This document shows positions 57,331-64,000 of a DNA stretch of 64,000 nucleotides, piece by piece. Made by a program: the position numbers and the translations under genes. The DNA lies in the NCBI GenBank assembly GCA_018340375.1, contig JAFFJZ010000003.1:49693006-49757005 (forward strand), written 5' to 3'. Origin of the DNA: Gonatopus flavifemur (Eukaryota > Arthropoda > Insecta > Hymenoptera > Dryinidae). The notes under the pieces were generated by a model, which was not told the origin of the DNA, ran no database searches, and saw only the letters and a program-made list of their open reading frames with translations. How positions within the stretch are numbered: position 1 is the first letter of the stretch; every line of letters starts with the position of its first letter.

Positions 57331-57903
57331 CGAGGTTTCCAATTTTCTCTCCATGACATGAGAACGTAGTGAACAACGTGGTCGTCAATCTGCAAGTGTT
57401 CTCCTCCGAAACATGTTTTTTGCCTCAAATTCAGTTTTTTATTTTTAAAGACATTTTGGGCCAAAGCATAAATATTTCACTGAATAATCATTGTTGATGT
57501 ATTATTATAATTTCACATCTTTACTGGCATATAATTGCTGTCATAAATTTGGCGTTAGTTTCTTACAAGTTCCTGGTCAGTGACTACCGAGTGCCTCGCT
57601 AGTTTTGATGACTAGAATTTGGTTGAGTGAAGCGTTACATTCTGCTAAATAACTCGTAAGTTTTCCCTATGAGTGCCTTACAAGTAAGATGGGTAAACTT
57701 ATTAGTGCCTCTCAAAGTACTAGAGAAAATTTCTACCTGCAAAATTTCATGTATTCATACATTAAATTTCAAATCCATGTACATTAAATTTAATGTATGT
57801 AGACTTGAAATTCGTGGAACCAGTACATGAATTTTCAGTTACGTACTTGAAAAAAACTTCCAGTAGATTTACATTAAAATTCATGCGGAAATTTTTAACA
57901 GTG

Positions 57904-57930
57904 TGGGTCATATATGGGTCATATATGATT
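57904..57930. repeat. CATATATGGG minisatellite, right part
   Basis: TGGGTCATATATGGGTCATA continues the array that stops at 33595. Confidence 0.8.
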
Positions 57931-57936
57931 CATTTC

Positions 57937-58510
57937 CACTAGGGGTGCATTCGCCGAAAGGAATACATGAACAAACTTGTAATAGATTTATTCAGAAAAA
58001 TGATTTTCTATGGACAATAAAAAACATTTCATCATCTGGAATATGTCAAGAATATTGTGAAGAATTGTTTCCAAAAAAAACCTGAAAAACATTGTAGGAG
58101 TACAGATGAAGAAATAGTGTTTCTGAGTCTCGGAAAATATGATGATGAATGTGTTGAACTTTCTGAACATTATGATGATGTTAGGGCGTATAATAGATGT
58201 ATATACAATAAAACAATTTATCACGGTAGTGAATACACACTGCCTGTAAAAACTAATAACACAGTTATATTCACAAAGGACGAAAGATTTGGGCAAGTGT
58301 TCAAATTTTTATATACTTAGTACAGAATACTTTGCCAAAGTAGCCTACTTTGAAGTTGAACACGCGAGTCCTTCGCAATTAAAAAAAATCTTGAGAGTTC
58401 ATGAACCTCTCCTAATTAATATAAAAGATATTATGGAAAAAAGTATTATAATTGATGTGAAATATGATAGATATGTATCCAGATTACCAAACATATATGA
58501 AATTCAATGA
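57937..58510 (+). pseudogene. TNP2-like transposase fragment, C-terminal part
   Basis: Three overlapping frames make one protein tail: GVHSPKGIHEQTCNRFIQKN... up to about 58078, then KPEKHCRSTDEEI... with YNKTIYHGSEYTLPVKTNN, then from about 58290 SNFYILSTEYF...LPNIYEIQ and a TGA at 58510. So two frameshifts have killed it. The IYHGSEYTLP-type block is what I recall near the end of animal TNP2-like 'transposase domain' proteins. Together with 31206-31678 it may be the two ends of one element, split by the 24 kb unit and other insertions. The link is inference. Confidence 0.6.
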
Positions 58511-58882
58511 TGATTTGTAACAATTGTAATGGTATGAAAATTGATAATGATATTTATACTATAGAAAACGGAGAAACTGAATAAAATTCCATTGTTTCTG
58601 TAAGAATTTGATTCATTTTTATATAAGAGATGTCATATAGAAGATGATGAAAGAACCTTTTTGTTGAATTACAGGCACCTTTTGGCCGATATGTTTTATT
58701 GTGAATCAGAAGAATTGAATGGGAATGAACCAAAATTCTGGTGGAATTGAAACATGCAGAGAGGAGAGAGAAGAAGAATATTAATCTCACTCCGAATTTT
58801 GAACATTGCATTGACTGAATCATGGTTCTTGGGGGCGAGGGTTTCCGCCGTCGAAAGGATTCTGTAAATCCCATGACATTTA
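58511..58882. other. no recognisable feature
   Basis: AT-rich; frames lack motifs. Could be the 3' flank of the TNP2-like element. Confidence 0.4.
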
Positions 58883-58990
58883 AGGAGCCTTCCGCAGTAC
58901 CTGATCCAACTGATCCGGATCACTTTTCAACCAATTAGAAAGGTGGAAAAGTGATTCGGATCAATTGGATGGCAACTTCGGAAGGCTCTT
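58883..58990. mobile_element. 108-bp palindromic MITE (TSD TA)
   Basis: AGGAGCCTTCCGCAGTACC ... TTCGGAAGGCTCTT with TA on both sides (58881-58882, 58991-58992). Core CTGATCCGGATCACTT, shared with the palindrome at 10056-10122. Confidence 0.85.
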
Positions 58991-58992
58991 TA

Positions 58993-59153
58993 GGCTAACC
59001 TCCCATGGACCGGAATTCATTCCGGCGGAATGACTTTAAACCAATCGCTTTCACAATTTCTTTTAGAGCGTTCTATCAGAAATCTATAACAAATTGTGCA
59101 TTGGTTCAATTTTCATTCCGCCGGAACGAATTCCGGTCCATGGGAGGCCAGCC
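58993..59153. mobile_element. palindromic MITE
   Basis: CTCCCATGGACCGGAATTCA (from 59000) is mirrored by GAATTCCGGTCCATGGGAG ending 59146; GGCT/AGCC extend it outward. Starts directly after the previous MITE. Duplication unclear. Confidence 0.8.
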
Positions 59154-59283
59154 ATAGTATCAGTGGGTATTTCCTACAGCGCGTGCACAGTGCCCATTCA
59201 AAATTTTTTGTCTTCGACCGAACAAGTAACAGCATGGAATGAATTGAGTACCGTTTCGTGCAATGTAGACGCGCTGTTGGAAA

Positions 59284-60360
59284 CACCTAATATCAGTTAA
59301 ATCCCACGTTAACACAAACGCGTCACAATGATACGGAAGTTCGCGGAAAACATTTTGTGCTGTTCTGGCGGAAAAGTAAAGAAACAAGAAAATCTGACGG
59401 AGTGCGCAAAACAACGGAAAATCTTCGTGTTGCAATCTGCGTAAACGAACGTAAGCGTGAACATGCGTAAGCTAACCCACAATATGCGGAAACACTCTCG
59501 TTTGGTATCAGCTGAATCTCACGTAAACAAAAACGTGCCACAGGAATGCGGAAGTATGCGGAAAACATTTTGTCCCGTTCTGACGGAAAAGTGAAGAAAC
59601 AAGAAAACCTGACGGAGTGCGTAAAACAACGAAAAATCTTCGTATCGCAATCTGCGTAACAGCGCCGGATTACTTTAATGTGAGGCCCTAGGCAAATGTT
59701 GGTGGGGGCCTATGTATGGGGAACTATTTTTCGAATCATTAAAAAATAACACGAACATAGTAAATTATTCTCAATAATTTATTTATTTTATGAAATTACA
59801 AACTGTCAATAATGAATTTTTATTAAAAAAAAATTTTTCTTCCTTGGTGGGGGCCTTTTGTTGGCGGGGGCCCCTAGGCAGTGCCTAGTCTGCCTACCCT
59901 TTGATCCGGCGCTGCTGCGTAAACGAGCGTAAGCGTGAACATGCGTAAGCTAACTCACAATATGCGGAAACACTCTTCTGCGGTATCAGCTGAATCTCAC
60001 GAAAACACAAACGTGTCGCAGTGATGCGGAAGTGTGCGGAAAACATTTTATCCCATTCTGGCAGGAAAATAAAGAATCAAGAGAATTTGACGGGGTGCGT
60101 AAGTCAACGGAAAATCTTCATGTTGCAATCTGCGTAAACGAACGTAAGCGTGAACATGCGTAAGCTAACCCACAATATGCGTGAACACTCTCGTTCTGTA
60201 TTAGCTGAATCTCACGGAAACACAAATGCGCCACAGGAATGCGGAAGTGTGCTGAAAACATTTTGTCCCGTTCTGGCGGAAAAATAAAGAATCAAGAGAA
60301 TCTGACGGGGTGCGTAAGTCAACGGAATATTCTCACGTTAGAAAATGCGTACATCTTACG
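59284..60360. repeat. ~215-bp tandem repeat (satellite), about four copies
   Basis: GCTGAATCTC-type positions 59296, 59511, 59989 and 60204 are 215 bases apart once the 263-base insertion is removed. Units share CGTAAACGAACGTAAGCG and ACATGCGTAAGCTAAC. Reading frames through it are by-products. Confidence 0.88.
59660..59914. mobile_element. hAT MITE in the satellite (8-bp TSD)
   Basis: 255 bp, CAGCGCCGGATTACTTT ... TTTGATCCGGCGCTG with CTGCGTAA duplicated exactly (59652-59659, 59915-59922). The inner GGGGGCC blocks resemble insect hAT MITEs. Confidence 0.92.
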
Positions 60361-60529
60361 GAATCGCGAAGAGCTTAAACTAACTCATAAATATTCGTCA
60401 TCAACTATCTCCTGTTCCGACGGAATCCTGCGCTAGTAAGCACGATTTCATCCTCAGCGGAAACAAACCTAAACCACTACACTCCGCATGGACTCATATA
60501 TACACAGTATTGAAAATTATAAAATATAC

Positions 60530-60626
60530 CCCGAACAGCACACGCCGTCGTATCTCCGTGGACTCCACGTAGATACTACCTGACTCCGTGGAGTCCACGG
60601 AGATACCATGGAATGTGCTGTTAGGG
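60530..60626. mobile_element. CCC-ended palindromic MITE (TSD AC)
   Basis: 97 bp, CCCGAACAGCACACG ... GTGCTGTTAGGG, AC on both sides. Arms TATCTCCGTGGACTCCACG mirror. The last bases of the window (63848-64000) carry related CTCCGTGGAGACCACG sequence. Confidence 0.85.
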
Positions 60627-60920
60627 ACTGTCGAACGTGAGTGAACTTTGCAACAATTCTAGCTATCTTCACTCGCTTTCCTCGTGAATATTACTCGTTC
60701 GCAGGTAGATTCAACGAAGATGACAGTTCAACTTACCAACTTTGACGGTAAATTTTATGGTTTTCAGGTTATGTCCTCAATTTACTATCAAGGATGGTGA
60801 ACTGTACAAATGAATTTTTCTCAGTGTAGTATTTGTATGCAAATTGAATCGAAAAATTGCCAAAAATCCTAACATTTTCGTATCATATTTCCTCAGAATT
60901 TTATAAAGATTATTTACAAT

Positions 60921-61211
60921 CCCTGTTGAAAAGGTCTTCTAAATTCTGTTAAGATCTCATGTTTTCTAGGACAAAAACCGCATGAAATCTCATAACCAAA
61001 TTGGTTTATAGAAGTACTCATAAGACTTTTCCACTTAATTAAAATTTATTCTGATTAAATCTAGTAAAAAATTTGTCATTCTTATGAAAAACCAATTTGA
61101 ACCCATAATTTCTAGGACAGATACCGCATATAAACTCATATAAACGATTAGAAAACTCATACAGACTCATTAGATTTTGATATCAGGAGATATGAGACCT
61201 TTTCAACAGGG
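60921..61211. mobile_element. CCC-ended MITE (TSD AT)
   Basis: 291 bp, CCCTGTTGAAAAGGTCT ... AGACCTTTTCAACAGGG (one end base differs), AT on both sides. Same CCCTGTTG end as the 45324-56355 unit. TTCTAGGACA occurs twice in direct orientation. Confidence 0.85.
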
Positions 61212-61343
61212 ATGTGAATGGAAATTGTATAATCAATGGAAATTATATACACATTGAATGGAAAGTGTATGGAATAATTGTGCAAAATGTTTTTAAATTT
61301 CTTATGAAAAATCTATAAAGAATTTTCCTATGGGTTCACTTAC

Positions 61344-61488
61344 TAAAATGTGATTTGAACGGTTGCCCCAAAGACGAATCGTCAGAAGATGAATCGTCAA
61401 TTGCCATTTCATCTTCCAGTGCTTGACTGTTTAATATGCGATTGATTTGACGTTTTGTTAAATCAGAATAATTTTTATATTTCGACAT
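61344..61488 (-). CDS. lone first exon, TNP2-like style (tentative)
   Basis: ATG at 61488-61486 opens 48 codons (MSKYKNYSDLTKRQINRIL, then an acidic Ser/Asp stretch) that end at a strong donor, A|GTAAGTG (61343). The opening resembles the N-terminus I recall for animal TNP2-like transposases. No second exon was recognised downstream (below 61343), where MITEs are inserted. Unlike the other TNP2-like pieces it is on the minus strand, so it comes from another copy. Confidence 0.4.
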
Positions 61489-61954
61489 CTTTGACGGTCT
61501 TTCAAATCTTCTGAGTATTTATGTCCTACAAAACAGTTGACAAGAGAGTGAATTGATGAGTAAGAATATTATCATATTAATGATTTATGAAAACAAAAAA
61601 TGTCCTGAGTAGAGGAAATTTGTAAAATTTCATTGAAAATTGCAATGAACTTCAATATTGTTTGAAGCATCAACAAAATGTAATTGGGCAATATTGTAGC
61701 AAAATCACTTTCATGAAAATAACATTTGCCAACCTGGCTTTTTTGTGAATTTCTATGAAATTACATGTATGTATTAATATTATGAAGATGAAAACGTTTT
61801 GAACAAATTCACATCTGCATAACCGGTTGAATTGTAAGAAATATCCGCCATTAAAATGTCACTTCATCCATTTTATATCATTGCATTTCACAAACGATAA
61901 CATTTACAAATATTGTTTGTATAAAGGACAGTTTCCCATAGTATCACTCCACTG
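61489..61954. other. no recognisable feature
   Basis: AT-rich; could hold the promoter of the exon at 61488. No motif identified. Confidence 0.4.
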
Positions 61955-61962
61955 CTTATATG

Positions 61963-62761
61963 TAGAGACCGGATTATATGCAACGAAAAAAGTGTGAAAT
62001 ATGCATGCAAATATGCATAAAAACATTCCAAAATATGCAGTAGAACGTCAAAAATATCAAAAAATTGTAACAAATTTTTATTCATAAAGAAAACAGAAAT
62101 AAAACAGAGTGAACAATTTACTCATTTTCATCATTATTTTGATAAAAGTATACTACGATATACTGTTTCAAGCTTTCCATAGTGAAATTATGTCTTCTAT
62201 TACTCAAAATACGTTTGTATACAGAAAACGAACGTTCCATATCGAACCTTGGGAGAAAATGATTGTGAGTGATAAAATGGTGGTAGGATAATTATGTTTT
62301 TGATGATTTTTCCAAGATCTCTGTGTGAATATGATAGAGTACGAAACAAACGATTATTTTAATGAAACATTACTGATAATATCAATATTTTTCACGAATT
62401 TGAAAATGTGTACTGTTAATGTTAAATGAATTGTCATAGTTGCATTCATTTGATACGAACATATATTTGTTCCAAATATGATTCATAATTCATTATTGAA
62501 GATCAATTTGACGGTAATTAATTATAATTGTGAGGAATAAATATTCATTTCACTATATCTAATCTATCAATATTTATTGATTACACATTATTTTTTCATG
62601 GTCAAGAACACTTCTTGTTGAAAATATGATTTTTTCTAGAAAATTCGTGAGAAATATGCCTTTTATGACAGATAATCAGCGAAATATGCAAAAAGTTTGA
62701 ATATGGACAAAATATGCAATTTGTATATCCAAATATGCATTTGCATATAATCCGGTCTCTA
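61963..62761. mobile_element. non-autonomous hAT-type element (8-bp TSD)
   Basis: 799 bp, TAGAGACCGGATTATATGCA ... TGCATATAATCCGGTCTCTA, CTTATATG duplicated exactly (61955-61962, 62762-62769). Near both ends are many AATATGCA copies, likely transposase-binding sites. The short frame 62109-62291 might be a transposase remnant but has no motif. Confidence 0.88.
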
Positions 62762-62769
62762 CTTATATG

Positions 62770-64000
62770 TTTCACTGTTAATCACACTGCTGTATTTCAT
62801 ATGAAGTGATAATTTGAAGAAGTATGATTGAATATTGTTAAAAACATGTAAAAAATGTGACATTTCTTGAGAATACCCCTGATAAAAATCAAGTGTAACA
62901 CGGATTGTCATAGGACAGTTTCTTAGAAAGCCATCGGAATGTAATATAAGATACTATGAAGATGATAGAAACATACATCAAATAGTGATCCATTATTTCA
63001 GGATGCCACAAAAAATGAATCAATTAAATTTATTCACTCTATCAACATTTTTCCCTTCAACATTGAAAAAATTCATAACTCGAAGAGAATATTGAGCTCC
63101 GACAAACGTTCAAAACAGACCATTATGAATCAGACTGAAGCCTCGTTGGAGCCCCTGGTGGAAATAAAGTGCGTGCATTGGGGCGTAACATTAGAGTGCT
63201 ATTACCGTTACATAAGGGTGTATAAAGCGTTTAGAAAGAGTCAATTGGCCCATTTAAGCGTGAATTTCACGTGAAAGAAAGCGTTCTTGCATGTTTTATC
63301 TACGCTTCCACCACGCTTGAACGAACTAAGTGTGCACTCAACGTAAAATGGCCAGAATCACGTTATTAGAACGTTTTGAAATTCTATTTGAACATTATGC
63401 CACGCCCTTTTTTCACCAGGGGCTCAATTGTAGGTTCGTAAACATTCGACGAAGGTTGAATGAACGTGGAAATATCCGCCTTGGATTAGTTTCAACAGAG
63501 GTGCACAGACCGTTTATCGAAGATTTATCGAAGGTTCGTTGGAACTTCAATTATTTATTTCATTTTCCAAAAAAAAACCATGGACGGAAGAGGGAGCTGA
63601 TTGAAACACCCGCTCATAAGCGATAACGTATGATAATAATAAAATGAAACGCTTATATTTTATAATACATTCCTTAAATGAAACAAAACAATACGATTGT
63701 GTTGCAATTGGTATTGAGAAGGCAATTTACAGCAACAAAAAATCATCTTTTTTCTTTTCTTTCAACATTAAACATGTTCTAGTAAACGATCCTCCAAGCA
63801 CCAGGAGGAACGAATAAACATTTGTTAAATGTCGTCCATTTTTTGTCGGACGATAACCCGTATAGCACACCTCCGTGGAGACCACGTAAAACAACGGTGG
63901 ATCATCTACCTCAGCAACGTGGAGGCAACGTAGCTTTCAGGTGGAAAACACGGAGACTAGCCGTGGAGGCGCCGGATAAATGTCCGCCCTTTAGAACGTC
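62770..64000. other. mostly featureless; two repeat-related patches
   Basis: 63420-63560 (GGAAATATCCGCCTTGG, TCGAAGGTTCGTTGGAACTT) looks like one decayed arm of the palindromic family at 30688 and 37974. 63848-64000 resembles the CTCCGTGGA palindrome at 60530 and runs off the window. No gene recognised. Confidence 0.4.

Larger units (their letters stand above)
34465..57739. repeat. inner inverted-repeat shell (GGTAGAAATTT ends)
   Basis: TGGTAGAAATTTCAC near 34467 is mirrored by GAAAATTTCTACC ending near 57737, and AACTAGCGAGG...GACCAG-like blocks mirror farther in (34535 against 57590). Similarity is weak and no duplication was found, so the boundaries are approximate. Confidence 0.4.
33596..57903. 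mobile_element. 24 kb unit with CACTG ends, much enlarged by nesting (TSD TG)
   Basis: Ends CACTGTTAAAAATTTC (33596) and GAAATTTTTAACAGTG (57903). TG is duplicated (33594-33595, 57904-57905), and the interrupted sequence is the same minisatellite on both sides. The original element was probably a MITE of a few hundred bases like the one at 29536; nearly all of the interior is later insertions. Two separate MITEs are the alternative, but then the shared minisatellite and TG would be coincidence. Confidence 0.6.

Noticed and set aside
33596..57903. Reading the CACTG ends as two independent MITEs
   Set aside because: Kept as an alternative only: the same minisatellite and a TG duplication on both sides favour one insertion, enlarged later.
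59094..60436. Small ORFs across the 215-bp satellite
   Set aside because: Frames follow the tandem repeat and change at each unit.

Overview
The window reads as a transposon-dense stretch of an insect (arthropod) nuclear genome. It is AT-rich, uses short GT-AG introns of roughly 60-200 bp, and carries mariner, DD41D, pogo-like and hAT transposases together with many palindromic MITEs. No rRNA, CRISPR array or bacterial gene organisation is visible. The only gene that looks like a host gene is a multi-exon BEN-domain gene on the minus strand (26278-29888). Almost everything else is mobile DNA, and much of it is nested. Family names are from memory of motifs; no database was searched.

Positions 1-5420: the 3' end of a mariner; a weak inverted repeat; then a minus-strand transposase-like gene ('K', SDG...QYKN motif) split by a CCC-terminated element (3310-4738). 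Positions 5577-23434: a second K copy on the plus strand, split by element X (6636-23347). X has ~960 bp terminal inverted repeats and an AATT duplication. X carries its own transposase-like gene (DUF7869-type, motif SDGCGGQNKN). That gene is cut between the codons of its P-D-L-T-L-T-E-W stretch by a 12 kb TTAA-flanked unit (8953-20940). The unit holds a truncated mariner fused to a truncated DD41D element, a 4.6 kb hAT element with 8-bp duplication, a MULE-like palindrome with 9-bp duplication, and several MITEs.

Positions 23435-33595: a 104-bp satellite, an intact mariner (24755-26048), the BEN gene with four MITEs in its introns, a 513 bp palindromic element, a TNP2-like transposase fragment and a CATATATGGG minisatellite. 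Positions 33596-57903: a 24 kb unit with CACTGTTAAAAATTTC ends that interrupts that minisatellite. It is a set of inverted-repeat shells within shells. It contains a two-gene hAT element (34616-40974), an intact pogo-like element whose protein ends in a PHD-like finger (41530-44263), an intact DD41D element (48232-50263), an inactive ubiquitin-hydrolase-like ORF (51789-52583) and a giant hairpin (53865-55193). Positions 57904-64000: the end of the minisatellite, a TNP2-like C-terminal fragment, more MITEs, a ~215-bp satellite split by a hAT MITE, a lone first exon, and a hAT-type non-autonomous element with an 8-bp duplication.

Two candidates stand out as possibly undescribed. One is the hAT element with two convergent transposase paralogs: one keeps the catalytic residues but has a damaged BED finger, the other keeps the BED finger but lost the catalytic region. 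The other is element X, a long-TIR transposon built around a DUF7869-type protein. Across the window, CACTG-ended MITEs duplicate only TG/CA/TA, while CCC-ended elements duplicate other dinucleotides.
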